A stretch of 64,000 nucleotides of DNA from Kibdelosporangium aridum (GTDB lineage: Bacteria; Actinomycetota; Actinomycetes; Mycobacteriales; Pseudonocardiaceae): NCBI RefSeq assembly GCF_900176515.1, contig NZ_FWXV01000001.1, positions 558,001 to 622,000 on the forward strand. The letters are read 5' to 3'. The position numbers and the translations under genes were made by a program. A model generated the notes under the pieces. The model saw only the letters and a list, made by a program, of their open reading frames with translations. It made no database searches and was not told the origin of the DNA. Numbering within the stretch: the stretch's first letter is position 1; each line of letters begins with the position of its first letter. Positions 9,601 through 16,814 of the stretch are shown here, one piece after another.

Positions 9601-9902
9601 ACGGTTCGCTGCCGCTGATCGGCGTGAACACGTTCCTGCCGGACAACGGCTCCGAGGAGCCGATCGAGATCGAGCTCGCCCGGGCGACCGAGGAGGAGAA
9701 GCGCTCGCAGGTCGACCGGACCCGTGACTTTCAGGCCAAGCACCGCGACGAGGCCCAGGAGGCCTTGCGGCGGCTGCGCGCGGCGGCGGTCTCGGGCGAG
9801 AACGTCTTCGCCGAGCTGATGAAGGCGGCCAGGGTGTGCACCCTCGGCCAGGTGACCGAGGCGTTCTTCGAAGTGGGCGGTCAATACCGCCGTAATGTGT
9901 GA
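6678..9902 (+). CDS. icmF: Fused isobutyryl-CoA mutase (B12 domain, MeaB-like GTPase chaperone, mutase)
   Basis: This is a 1074-residue adenosylcobalamin enzyme that interconverts isobutyryl-CoA and n-butyryl-CoA. The domain order is diagnostic. A B12-binding Rossmann domain comes first (residues 15-150, with cobalamin-binding FDGHDAAIN at 23-31). A G-protein domain follows (Walker A GTGGSGKSS near 197), equivalent to the MeaB/ArgK chaperone. The large TIM-barrel mutase domain is last, with SISGYHIAEAGAN near residue 755; its His corresponds to the catalytic His of methylmalonyl-CoA mutase. Phe in TAGVFPFKR, where methylmalonyl mutases have Tyr, agrees with IcmF specificity. No strong ribosome-binding site is seen before the ATG. 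The next gene, an acyl-CoA dehydrogenase-pathway enzyme, overlaps or abuts it. This is not the unrelated type VI secretion protein also called IcmF. Confidence 0.96.
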   Translation: MTPQAPLHRPANPVRFVTAASLFDGHDAAINIMRRILQSQGAEVIHLGHNRSVKEVVAAAIQEDVQGVAISAYQGGHVEYFSYLVELLNERGAGHIKVYGGGGGVIVPAEIELLHSRGVAHIFSPADGQKMGLAKMINTMVEACDYPLADRAPQTWDGLFSGQQDVLARAITQIEAGVFDKDILTTSRQVPVLGITGTGGSGKSSLTDEIVRRFRQDQQDKVRVAVLAIDPTRRRGGGALLGDRIRMNSVDGESVFFRSLATRRAGAEVPDGLADAITACKAAGYDLIIVETPGIGQGDAAIVPFVDLSLYVMTPEFGAASQLEKIDMLDFADAVAINKFERRGAEDARRDVGRQMVRNREAFGQSWEDMPVFGTSAATFNDDGVTALYQYLRDALVEKGLTVSEGTLPVVGHKTSTSAATVVPASRARYLSDIADTIRGYHERTDQQVAAVRELKHFEATKEALARADLSTTDVDGLVAAAAKKADQEAKDLLAQWPKTKEDYTGDELVVKIRGKELHTPLVRETLSGSKIPRVALPAFDDEGEVLRFLRKENLPGRFPFTAGVFPFKREGEDPARMFAGEGDAFRTNRRFKYLSQGSEATRLSTAFDSVTLYGRDPDTPPDVYGKIGTSGVSIASLDDMKALYDGFVLTSPTTSVSMTINGPAPTILAYFLNTAIDQRVDAFRAEHGREPTEQEHEELAAWALANVRGTVQADILKEDQGQNTCIFSTEFSLRMMADVQEWFIQNKVRNFYSVSISGYHIAEAGANPISQLAFTLANGFTYVESYLARGMHIDDFAPNLSFFFSNGMDAEYSVIGRVARRIWAIAMRERYGANERSQKFKYHVQTSGRSLHAQEMSFNDIRTTLQALCALYDNCNSLHTNAYDEAITTPTEASVRRAMAIQLIVNKEWGLSKNENPLQGSFIIDELTDLVEEAVLAEFDRLSDRGGVLGAMETGYQRGRIQDESMLYETRKHDGSLPLIGVNTFLPDNGSEEPIEIELARATEEEKRSQVDRTRDFQAKHRDEAQEALRRLRAAAVSGENVFAELMKAARVCTLGQVTEAFFEVGGQYRRNV

Positions 9903-9924
9903 GCTTATGAGTGAAGGGACAAGC

Positions 9925-10782
9925 GTGAGCGAGATCCGCCGCGTGGGTGTGATCGGCTGTGGTCTGATGGGCTCGGGTATCGCGGAGGTGTGTGCGCGCT
10001 CCGGGCTTGACGTCAAGGTCACCGAGGCGTCGGCGGACGCGTTGGCTGCCGGGAAGGCGCGGATCGAGAAGTCCCTCGACCGCGGCGTCCGCAACGGCAA
10101 GCTGTCGGCGCAGGAGCGGGAAGCGGCGTTCGGCCGGATCCACTTCGGCACCGACATCGGCGAGCTGGCCGACCGCCAGTTCACCGTGGAGGCGGTCGCG
10201 GAGAACGAGCAGATCAAGACGGACGTCTTCACGGCACTGGACAAGGTCGTGGAGGACCAGACGGCGATCTTCGCGTCGAACACCTCATCGATTCCGATCA
10301 TGAAGCTCGGCATGGCGACCAACCGGCCCGAGCAGGTCATCGGTGTGCACTTCTTCAACCCGGTGCCGGTGCTCAAGCTGGTCGAGCTGGTGCCGTCGTT
10401 GCTGACCGGCGCCGAGACGCAGTCGCGTGCGGAGGAGTTCGTGACGTCCGCGCTGGGCAAGCAGGTGATCCGCTCGCAGGACCGCGCCGGGTTCGTGGTC
10501 AACGCGCTGCTGGTGCCGTACCTGCTGTCGGCGATCCGGATGCTCGAATCGGGCTTCGCCTCGCCGGAGGACATCGACAACGGCATGGTCCTGGGCTGCG
10601 CGCACCCGATGGGGCCGCTGCACCTGACGGACCTGATCGGCCTGGACACCACCAAGGCGATCGCGGAGTCGATGTACGCCGAGTTCAAGGAGCCGCTGTA
10701 CTCGCCCCCGCCATTGCTGCTGCGCATGGTGGACGCGGGGTTGCTGGGCAAGAAGAACGGCCGCGGCTTCTTCCAGTACTGA
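9925..10782 (+). CDS. 3-hydroxybutyryl-CoA / 3-hydroxyacyl-CoA dehydrogenase
   Basis: This 285-residue NAD(P)-dependent enzyme oxidises (S)-3-hydroxyacyl-CoA to the 3-keto thioester. The Rossmann motif GVIGCGLMGSGIAE lies at the N-terminus. ASNTSS and GVHFFNPVPVLKLVELV contain the catalytic His, with Glu and Asn further on, and the C-terminal helical domain is complete. GTG at 9925 is preferred because GAAGGGA lies 5 bases upstream and the length then fits the family (280-290). In-frame ATGs at 9895 and 9907 would overlap or touch icmF. The position directly after icmF suggests joint use of C4 acyl-CoA intermediates in branched-chain amino acid or butyrate metabolism. Confidence 0.93.
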   Translation: MSEIRRVGVIGCGLMGSGIAEVCARSGLDVKVTEASADALAAGKARIEKSLDRGVRNGKLSAQEREAAFGRIHFGTDIGELADRQFTVEAVAENEQIKTDVFTALDKVVEDQTAIFASNTSSIPIMKLGMATNRPEQVIGVHFFNPVPVLKLVELVPSLLTGAETQSRAEEFVTSALGKQVIRSQDRAGFVVNALLVPYLLSAIRMLESGFASPEDIDNGMVLGCAHPMGPLHLTDLIGLDTTKAIAESMYAEFKEPLYSPPPLLLRMVDAGLLGKKNGRGFFQY

Positions 10783-10783
10783 C

Positions 10784-10841
10784 AGAACCCTCGTGAGTGT
10801 TCACGCCGGTTCTGACCGGACTGAACACTCACGAGGGTTCT
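10784..10841. repeat. Long perfect inverted repeat (20-bp arms) between hbd-like gene and tetR
   Basis: The arm AGAACCCTCGTGAGTGTTCA (10784-10803) is repeated exactly inverted at 10822-10841. The 18-base spacer itself folds (CCGGT-tctg-ACCGG). It begins 2 bases after the dehydrogenase stop and ends 12 bases before the next start. It could be a transcription terminator, a REP-like dispersed element or a regulator site. No T-run follows. Confidence 0.85.
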
Positions 10842-10853
10842 AGGCTGTTCGGT

Positions 10854-11504
10854 GTGACTTCCGCTGAGCCGAATGCCCTGCTCGACCTGGTGCTCACGGC
10901 TGGGCTGGTGAGTGATCCGGTCAGCGAGAGCATTCTCGACGCGGCCCTTGCCGAGTTCCTCGACTACGGCCTGCGACGCACGAACGTCGACGCCGTTGCC
11001 AAACGCGCCGGTGTGTCCCGTGCGACCTTGTACCGGCGGTTTGAGAACAAAGACGTACTTGTTCAGGCTGTTCTGGTTCGGGAGTCGCGCCGGTTCTTCG
11101 GCAGTATCGCCGCGGCCGTCAACAAGTTGCCGACCGCGCGGGAACGGCTGGTCGAAGGCTTTGTCGTGGGGATGCGGTATACCCGGCGTGACCCGTTGTT
11201 GTCCCGCCTTCTGTCCACTGACCCGGAAGCGTTGTTGCCGTATCTCACTGTCAATGGCGGGCTTGTGGTGGCCGCCGCCCGCGATTTCCTGGTCAGCCAG
11301 GCAGAAGGGCTGCCAGGTGGTGACAAGCCGGTTGACGGGCGGGATCCGGCGGGTGTCGCGGAGCTTTTCGTAAGGCTTGCCATCTCGTTCACGCTCACCC
11401 CGGACAGTTGCATTCCACTGGACGATGACGACTCTGTTCGCGCATTCGCGAGAAGTTACTTGGCAGTATTGATGGGGCCTGCGGCGACACCGCCGAAAAC
11501 ATAG
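10854..11504 (+). CDS. TetR/AcrR family transcriptional regulator
   Basis: This is a 216-residue one-component repressor. Residues about 20-65 form the TetR helix-turn-helix (ILDAALAEF, then NVDAVAKRAGVSRATLYRRFENKD). The C-terminal ligand-binding part is variable and its ligand cannot be read. The GTG at 10854 is chosen because the open frame further upstream runs through the inverted repeat. It lies downstream of the icmF operon and upstream of a FabH-like gene, so fatty acyl-CoA control is possible but unproven. Confidence 0.85.
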   Translation: MTSAEPNALLDLVLTAGLVSDPVSESILDAALAEFLDYGLRRTNVDAVAKRAGVSRATLYRRFENKDVLVQAVLVRESRRFFGSIAAAVNKLPTARERLVEGFVVGMRYTRRDPLLSRLLSTDPEALLPYLTVNGGLVVAAARDFLVSQAEGLPGGDKPVDGRDPAGVAELFVRLAISFTLTPDSCIPLDDDDSVRAFARSYLAVLMGPAATPPKT

Positions 11505-11569
11505 ACCTGAGGATGACGCTCTTACTCATTGGTAGCCACCAGGATGTGCCCATGGGTGGAGTTTCTGCT

Positions 11570-12541
11570 GTGAAAATTTCTCGCCTTCGGCAGGTCACGC
11601 CGGTCGCCGGTGCCCGGATCATCGGATTCGGTGCCTACCAGCCATCGACTGTGATCACCAGCGAGGAAACCGCCAAGCGGTTCGGGCGGACGGGGGAGTG
11701 GGTACGAGGGCGCACCGGCATCGTGTCGTTGCGCAAGGCCAGTGCCGCCGAAACGGTGCAGGAGATGGCGATCGCGGCCGGGCAGCAGGCGTTGGCGAAT
11801 TCCGGTGTCGAAGGGTCGCGAATCGGTCTGGTGATCGTCGCCAGCTGCAGTGCCGAGAGTCCGATACCGGACGCGGCCTCAGAAGTCGCGCATCGGATCG
11901 GCGCACGCATGGCGGGCGCCTTCGACCTGAACGCGGCGTGCGCGGGTTTCTGCTACGCGCTGACAGTCGCGGCGGATGTGGTGCGCAACGGTTCCGCCGA
12001 ATACGTCCTTGTTGTCGGCACCGAAAGGATGACCGCCTGGGTCGATCCGGCGGATCTGGGAACGTCCATCCTTTTCGGTGACGGCGCCGGCGCCGCTGTC
12101 GTCGGCCCGTCGGCGCAACCGGGGATCGGACCGGTGGTCTGGGGCAGTGACGGCCAGGGCGCCGACCTGATCCGCATTCCGGACTTCACCCGCGGCATGC
12201 ACATGGAGGGCCAGGCCGTCTTCCGCTGGGCCACCATGGAAGTTCACCCGATCGCGCTAGCCGCGTGCGAGCGGGCCGGAGTGAAGCCGGGTGATCTGGC
12301 CGCGATCGTGCCGCATCAGGCGAATCTGCGGATCATCCATGCCATGGCCAAGAAGATCGGGGCGCCGGGTGCCGTTGTCGCGCAGGACGTCGTCCAGTCC
12401 GGCAACACTTCGGCCGCGTCGATTCCCCTTGCCCTGCAACGGCTTATCGAGGCCAAGGCGATCGAGCGGGACTCGCTCGCGCTGCTGATCGGCTTCGGCG
12501 CGGGCCTGAGCTACGCCGCGCAGGTGGTCACCTTGCCCTGA
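11570..12541 (+). CDS. 3-oxoacyl-ACP synthase III (FabH-like ketosynthase)
   Basis: This 323-residue thiolase-fold enzyme condenses an acyl-CoA with malonyl-ACP. The catalytic triad is visible: Cys124 in NAACAGF, His249 in VPHQANLRI and Asn279 in QSGNTSAAS. The N-terminal RIIGFGAYQP and GRTGEWVRGRTGI are typical of FabH. GTG at 11570 has GGTGGA 9 bases upstream; ATG at 11552 is an alternative that adds six residues. No acyl carrier protein gene is adjacent, so it may serve as a stand-alone starter synthase for primary or secondary metabolism. Its 3' end overlaps the convergent tetR gene by 14 bases. Confidence 0.92.
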   Translation: MKISRLRQVTPVAGARIIGFGAYQPSTVITSEETAKRFGRTGEWVRGRTGIVSLRKASAAETVQEMAIAAGQQALANSGVEGSRIGLVIVASCSAESPIPDAASEVAHRIGARMAGAFDLNAACAGFCYALTVAADVVRNGSAEYVLVVGTERMTAWVDPADLGTSILFGDGAGAAVVGPSAQPGIGPVVWGSDGQGADLIRIPDFTRGMHMEGQAVFRWATMEVHPIALAACERAGVKPGDLAAIVPHQANLRIIHAMAKKIGAPGAVVAQDVVQSGNTSAASIPLALQRLIEAKAIERDSLALLIGFGAGLSYAAQVVTLP

Positions 12542-13142
12542 CTTGGGGGAACGTGTCCCGCACCAGCGTCAGCAAGGTGTGGCTGAGCAGCAGGTGAACC
12601 TGGTCGCGGCTGAGGTGGTTGCCCATCACCCATTCCCGCCCGGCCGCTTTCACCATGGCCGCGTACGCCCTGACCATCGCGCGTAGTTGTTCGCGGTGCT
12701 CGTGCACCTCAGTCAGACCGACAAATTCCAGTACGCGATCGGCCGCGTACTCGTCCGCCTCCGCCAGTATCCGTTCGACATCCGCGTCGTGCCCTACTCC
12801 ACCGACCGCGACGAGCCACGTTTTGCTGTGCCGCAACACCCGGTCAAGGAACCAGCTCACACTCGCGTCGATCCGCTCCTCCAAAGTGCCCGGATGCGCT
12901 GTCTGCGGTGCTGAACTGGGAATAGTCACCATTCGACGGACTACTTCCAGATAAAGATCGCGTTTCGTGCCGAAATAGTGGTTGATCAAGCCGCGCGCGA
13001 CGCCTGCTTCACCAGCGATGTCCGTTGTCGACACCGACGGGTACGGCCGTTCACCGAATAGGCGGATAGCGCAGACGAGGATCTGTTCCCGCCGAGCATC
13101 TGGTTCGAGTCGTCGCCAGCGTGGTTCGGAAGCAGAACTCAT
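12528..13142 (-). CDS. TetR family transcriptional regulator
   Basis: This is a 204-residue protein. The N-terminal helix-turn-helix reads REQILVCAIRLF, then STTDIAGEAGVARGLINHYFGTKRDLY, a clear TetR DNA-binding domain. The C-terminal helices (about 75-200) have no recognisable ligand signature, though RGLINHYFGTK is common in regulators of fatty acid and CoA-thioester genes. It is convergent with the FabH-like gene, overlapping it by 14 bases, and is monocistronic. Its target cannot be named from the sequence. Confidence 0.85.
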   Translation of the reverse strand: MSSASEPRWRRLEPDARREQILVCAIRLFGERPYPSVSTTDIAGEAGVARGLINHYFGTKRDLYLEVVRRMVTIPSSAPQTAHPGTLEERIDASVSWFLDRVLRHSKTWLVAVGGVGHDADVERILAEADEYAADRVLEFVGLTEVHEHREQLRAMVRAYAAMVKAAGREWVMGNHLSRDQVHLLLSHTLLTLVRDTFPQVRAR

Positions 13143-13196
13143 GCCTTTACTCTTCCATGCCGCGCATGTCGGCGTGGAATGAGGTGGCTTTGAATG

Positions 13197-14024
13197 TCAG
13201 GCTGTTCGCTTACCGGACTTGCTCTTCTTCTTCGGCGCGGGCTTCGCCTCGGACTTCGCGCGGGTCTGTTCGACACTGCGTTCCAAAGCGGTCATCAGGT
13301 CGATCACATCGCCCTGATCTTCCTCTTCCGGCCGTTCTGGCAGCTCGGCACCCTCGGCCTTCGCCGCGACCAGCTCCGCCATCGCGTCGCGGTATTCGTC
13401 GGTGAACTGCTCCGGTTTGAACGAACCGGCCATGTTGTCGATCAATGAAGTGGCCATCTTCAGCTCCTGCGGGCGCACCTCAAGATCTTGATCAAGGAAT
13501 CCGAAATCGGGTTTCCTGATCTCGTCCGGCCAGAAGATGGTGTGCAGAACGAGCACATCATCGCGGGCGCGCAAGATGGCCAGCGACTCACGCTGCCGGA
13601 TGGTGATCTTCACGACCGCGTGCCGATCGGTGTCCTCAAGCGCCTGTCGCAACAGGACGTACGGACGTCCTGCGGTTTTGTCGGGCTCGAGGTAGTACGT
13701 CTTCTGGAAAAAGATCGGATCGACCTCTTCGGTCGGCACGAACTCCAGCACCTGGATCGACTTGTCGGTCGAGACCGGCAGTTTGTCGAAATCCTCGTCG
13801 GTCAGGATGACCACGCGGCCGTCTTCGAGCTCGTAGCCCTTGGCGATGTCGCGGTATTCGATCTCGTTGCCGCAGATCTCGCAGACGCGCTTGTACCGGA
13901 TCCGACCCCCGTCCTCGGGGTGGACCTGGTGGAACCGGAAGTCGTGCTCCTCGGTCGAGCCGAACATCCGGACGGCGATGGTCACCAGCCCGAATGAGAT
14001 GGCACCTCGCCACACGGGTCTCAT
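13197..14024 (-). CDS. ku: Non-homologous end-joining protein Ku
   Basis: This 275-residue homodimeric DNA-end-binding protein acts in bacterial double-strand-break repair with the ligase LigD. Its start MRPVWRGAISFGLV is almost invariant in actinobacterial Ku. The CEICGNEIEYRDIAKGYE and PYVLLRQAL stretches belong to the ring domain. The last 25 residues are Lys-rich (KKKSKSGKRTA), the tail type that binds DNA and recruits LigD. No ligD gene is present in this window. An in-frame upstream start would add 14 residues not seen in the family. Confidence 0.95.
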   Translation of the reverse strand: MRPVWRGAISFGLVTIAVRMFGSTEEHDFRFHQVHPEDGGRIRYKRVCEICGNEIEYRDIAKGYELEDGRVVILTDEDFDKLPVSTDKSIQVLEFVPTEEVDPIFFQKTYYLEPDKTAGRPYVLLRQALEDTDRHAVVKITIRQRESLAILRARDDVLVLHTIFWPDEIRKPDFGFLDQDLEVRPQELKMATSLIDNMAGSFKPEQFTDEYRDAMAELVAAKAEGAELPERPEEEDQGDVIDLMTALERSVEQTRAKSEAKPAPKKKSKSGKRTA

Positions 14025-14132
14025 AGTGGCTTTGGTACCTATCCTGAAGCCTTTTCGCAACCCCAATGGACCAAATAGCCGCAGGTCAGCAGGTACCGGC
14101 CCGGATCTTCACGCAATCAAGTGCCCCGTGCT

Positions 14133-14900
14133 TCAGCCGTCGTTGGACAGGCTGGCGCGCAGCGTGTCGAGGCTTTTGGCGAGCAACCGGGACACGTGCA
14201 TCTGGCTGATCCCCAGCCGATCAGCGATCTGCGTCTGCGTCAGGTTGCCGAAGAACCGCAGCGTGATGATCTTCTGCTGCCGCTCGGGCAGCCTCTTGAT
14301 CAGCGGATACAGCGCTTCACGGGCATCGACCACGCTCAGTTCGGGGTCGTCGGCGCCGAGTGTGTCGGCCAATGACGCTGAGTCCGGGTCGTCGGTGAGC
14401 AGGTAGTCCAGCGACAGCGAGTGGTGCGCGTTGGTCGCTTCGAGGCCTTCGAACACCTCTTCCCTGCTGATCCCCAGGTGTTCGGCGATCTGGCTCGGCG
14501 TCGGGGCCCGGCCGAGATGTTGCGACAGCTCGGTCACCGCGCTGCCGATGGACAGCCGCAGCTCCTTGAGCCTGCGTGGGACGTGCACCGCCCAGCTGGT
14601 GTCTCGGATGTGCCGCCGGACCTCGCCCATGATGGTGGGCACCGCGTAGGACATGAAGTCCGAGCCGTGCTGGGGGTCGAACCGGTCGACCGCGTTGATC
14701 AGGCCGATCCTGGCGACCTGCGCGAGGTCCTCCAGTGGCGCGCCCTGGTGGCTGAACCGGCGTGCGATGTGCTCGGCGACCGGAAGGTGTTCGGTGACGA
14801 GCCGTTCCCGCAGCTCCGCGTGCTTGGGGCTGTTCTTCGGCGACGACGCGAGCTCTTCGAACAGCGGGGCGAGATGGTCGTAGCCGCCGCGCGGGTTCAC
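14133..14900 (-). CDS. SigB/SigF-type alternative RNA polymerase sigma factor
   Basis: This is a 255-residue group 3 sigma-70 factor. Region 2 is represented by VTEHLPVAEHIARRFS, APLEDLAQVARIGLINAVDRFD and SYAVPTIMGEVRRHIRDTSW. Region 3 is PTPSQIAEHLGISREEV. Region 4 is LPERQQKIITLRFFGNLTQTQIADRLGISQMHVSRLL. The VHVPRRLKEL motif is typical of stress and sporulation sigma factors controlled by RsbW-type kinases. Its GTG start overlaps the stop of the upstream anti-sigma gene (GTGA), so the two are translationally coupled. Its role would be general stress or developmental gene expression under partner switching. Confidence 0.93.
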   Translation of the reverse strand: MNPRGGYDHLAPLFEELASSPKNSPKHAELRERLVTEHLPVAEHIARRFSHQGAPLEDLAQVARIGLINAVDRFDPQHGSDFMSYAVPTIMGEVRRHIRDTSWAVHVPRRLKELRLSIGSAVTELSQHLGRAPTPSQIAEHLGISREEVFEGLEATNAHHSLSLDYLLTDDPDSASLADTLGADDPELSVVDAREALYPLIKRLPERQQKIITLRFFGNLTQTQIADRLGISQMHVSRLLAKSLDTLRASLSNDG

Positions 14901-15325
14901 TCGTTGACCAGCCCGTTGCGTTTGGTCAGCTCGATCCACAGGCCGTGGCCACCGGGGTCGGCGGGTGCCTGCGTGACGCCCGCTTCGAGCGAGTCGGTCA
15001 GCGTGGACAGCACGTGCCACGAGAACATGCTGGTGTCCGGCCACTCGTCGCTGTCCGACAGCACCGTGGCCACCACTTTGATCTCGTTCTTCGGGGTGAA
15101 CCGGACGGTCAGGATCGAGCCAGTGATCGCCCTGAGCACCAGCATCGAGCAGGCCTCGTCGACCGCCATCTTCAGGTCCGCGATCGAGTCGAGGTCGTAG
15201 TCCTGGCGCATGGCCACCGCGGAGGTGATCGCGCGCAGCATCGGTAGCTGCGCCGCGTCGGCAGCGACCCTGACCTCGATCTCGTCGCCGGACGGGTCCG
15301 GCTGCTCTGGCTTCGTCACCCGCAC
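14897..15325 (-). CDS. RsbW-like anti-sigma factor (HATPase serine kinase)
   Basis: This is a protein of about 142 residues with the small GHKL ATPase fold. ADLKMAVDEACSMLV matches the N-box helix of RsbW/SpoIIAB kinases, and DPGGHGLWIELTK corresponds to the ATP-lid G-box. Such proteins bind the SigB-type factor and phosphorylate an anti-anti-sigma STAS protein. The start is uncertain. GTG at 15325 (VRVTKPEQP) fits the family length, while an ATG at 15364 would overlap the start of the divergent tetR. It is coupled by GTGA overlap to the sigma factor. No dedicated STAS antagonist is adjacent; the STAS-HATPase fusion at 34.7-35.5 kb is the nearest relative. Confidence 0.85.
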   Translation of the reverse strand: MRVTKPEQPDPSGDEIEVRVAADAAQLPMLRAITSAVAMRQDYDLDSIADLKMAVDEACSMLVLRAITGSILTVRFTPKNEIKVVATVLSDSDEWPDTSMFSWHVLSTLTDSLEAGVTQAPADPGGHGLWIELTKRNGLVNE

Positions 15326-15335
15326 AACTGTAGTG

Positions 15336-15353
15336 CTTACGAACGTTTGCAAG
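15336..15353. promoter_or_regulatory. Candidate operator in the rsbW-like / tetR divergent promoter
   Basis: CTTACGAACGTTTGCAAG is an 18-base imperfect palindrome (14 of 18 positions symmetric, core AACGTT). It lies 10 bases before the tetR ATG and 10 bases before the anti-sigma GTG. Position and symmetry fit TetR autoregulation that would also affect the anti-sigma/sigma operon. Assignment is by inspection only. Confidence 0.45.
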
Positions 15354-15362
15354 AATGTCGGC

Positions 15363-16028
15363 ATGACGGTCCGCCGCCAGCCTGACCGGACGGAGTCAGG
15401 CGAAGGTGATGAGGCCCGCAAGCCGAGCAAGGGTGACTTGACGTCGCAGGCCATCCTGGACACCGCGGCACGGCTGCTGGCCAAACGGTCGATGCACGAA
15501 ATCGGCATCGACGAGCTCACCGCGGGCGCCGGTGTGTCCCGATCGACGTTCTACTTCCACTTCGAATCACGCGAAGCCGTGCTCTACGAGCTGTCCGAGC
15601 GGGTTCTGCGCGAGATCTACCACTCCGGCATCGTCTGGTTCCGTCGCAGTGACGAGACTCCCAGCGTCGCGGTCCGCCGCGCGCTGACGGCGACGGTGGC
15701 GTTGTGGCGCAAGCACGGCCCGGTGCTGCGAGCGTCGGTGCGCGGCAGGGAGAGCGACCCGCGCTTGGCGCAGCTGTGGGTAGAGGTGGCGCGGCGGTTC
15801 ATGCGATCGACTGCCGTGCAGATCGAGAGCGAGCGCAGGGCCGGGCTTGCGATCGCCGGACCGCCGTCGGCCAAGACGATCGCGAGGGCGCTCGTACTGA
15901 TGAACGAGCACGTCTGCTACCACCAGTCGATGGCCAAGAAGTCGGCCAAGTGGGACGCGGACATCGTCGACACGTTGAGCACGATCTGGCTGCGCACGAT
16001 CTACGGCCCGGGCGTCGAGCAGTCCTGA
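15363..16028 (+). CDS. TetR family transcriptional regulator (divergent from anti-sigma/sigma pair)
   Basis: This is a 221-residue protein. After a charged 30-residue N-terminal extension the helix-turn-helix reads SQAILDTAARLLAKRSMHEIGIDEL, then AGVSRSTFYFHFESREAVLYEL. The C-terminal region is of the type found in EthR-like regulators (long helices, WRKHGPVLRA). The start ATG at 15363 is flanked by a palindrome. The divergent layout with the RsbW-like/sigma pair suggests it controls itself and possibly that pair. Confidence 0.88.
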   Translation: MTVRRQPDRTESGEGDEARKPSKGDLTSQAILDTAARLLAKRSMHEIGIDELTAGAGVSRSTFYFHFESREAVLYELSERVLREIYHSGIVWFRRSDETPSVAVRRALTATVALWRKHGPVLRASVRGRESDPRLAQLWVEVARRFMRSTAVQIESERRAGLAIAGPPSAKTIARALVLMNEHVCYHQSMAKKSAKWDADIVDTLSTIWLRTIYGPGVEQS

Positions 16029-16049
16029 TACATCCCTTCCGGCAGCCCT

Positions 16050-16085
16050 AAGGGGCGAACCTGCGGCGCGCTCGGCTGGCCCCTT
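16050..16085 (+). terminator. Possible hairpin terminator after tetR
   Basis: AAGGGGC (16050-16056) can pair with GCCCCTT (16079-16085) across a 22-base GC-rich loop, 22 bases after the tetR stop. There is no T-run. Confidence 0.35.
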
Positions 16086-16126
16086 CGCCGGTGGATTGCT
16101 GGTCCGATCGGCTCATCGTCTTGGGC

Positions 16127-16771
16127 ATGACCACTTCAGACAGTACAAACAGGAATCACCGGATCAGGCGAACTTTGCTGCGCGGCGGTACGGCCGTCGG
16201 CGCCGTGCTGCTGATCGGTACGGGAGTCGCGGCCGCCCAGCCGGGCGCCACCACGATCAAGGGATGCGTGGGTGCGACGGGCCTGCTTCGGGTCATCGCC
16301 CCCACCCAGAACTGCGGGCTGCTCGAGAAACCACTCGAGTGGAACTCCCAAGGCCCAGCCGGGCCACAAGGCCCTGTCGGTCCGGCAGGCCCCGCAGGAC
16401 CGGAAGGTCCCGCCGGACCGACAGGACCAGCGGGTCCCACGGGACCCAAGGGCGACACCGGCCCTGAGGGTCCCCAAGGCCCACAGGGACCGGCTGGGCC
16501 AACGGGAATCACCGGCTACGAGCGGATCTCGGCCCCGATCGACAGCCCGAACGGTTCGTTCCGGTCCGGCAACATCGACTGCCCGCAAGGAAAGCGGGTC
16601 TTCGGTGGTGGCGCCACGTTGAACAGCACGTTCCTCGAGCTGGTCGAGTCGCACTCGTACGACTTCGAGGTCTCCGGAGTGCGGCATTCCGGCTGGTTCG
16701 TCGACGTGCAGAACACCGGCGGCGGCAACCGCACCTTCCACGTGTTCGCCATCTGCGCCAACGCTTCCTGA
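16127..16771 (+). CDS. Exported protein with collagen-like Gly-X-Y repeats
   Basis: This is a 214-residue protein. The N-terminal region is twin-Arg-like or Sec-like ([12 protein letters not shown], then a hydrophobic run ending GVAAAQ). Residues about 76-130 form 18 near-perfect Gly-X-Y triplets rich in Pro at X and including [10 protein letters not shown], a bacterial collagen-like triple-helix segment. The C-terminal 80 residues form a compact beta-rich domain with two cysteines, often found after such repeats in actinobacterial surface proteins. The upstream in-frame GTG/ATG codons would put charged residues before the signal. No sortase signal or membrane anchor is seen, so it is probably secreted. 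Confidence 0.8.
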   Translation: MTTSDSTNRNHRIRRTLLRGGTAVGAVLLIGTGVAAAQPGATTIKGCVGATGLLRVIAPTQNCGLLEKPLEWNSQGPAGPQGPVGPAGPAGPEGPAGPTGPAGPTGPKGDTGPEGPQGPQGPAGPTGITGYERISAPIDSPNGSFRSGNIDCPQGKRVFGGGATLNSTFLELVESHSYDFEVSGVRHSGWFVDVQNTGGGNRTFHVFAICANAS

Positions 16772-16775
16772 CAGA

Positions 16776-16809
16776 CAGGCCCGGCCGGACCGCAGCCCGG
16801 CCGGGCCTG
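16776..16809. terminator. Bidirectional terminator hairpin
   Basis: A perfect 13-bp stem (CAGGCCCGGCCGG at 16776-16788 with its complement at 16797-16809) and an 8-base loop sit between the convergent collagen-like gene and the kinase gene. Confidence 0.7.
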
Positions 16810-16814
16810 GTGGC

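Noticed and set aside
6678..9902. Type VI secretion protein IcmF/TssM, because of the name
   Set aside because: The domains are B12-binding, G-protein and acyl-CoA mutase; this is the metabolic enzyme with the same abbreviation.
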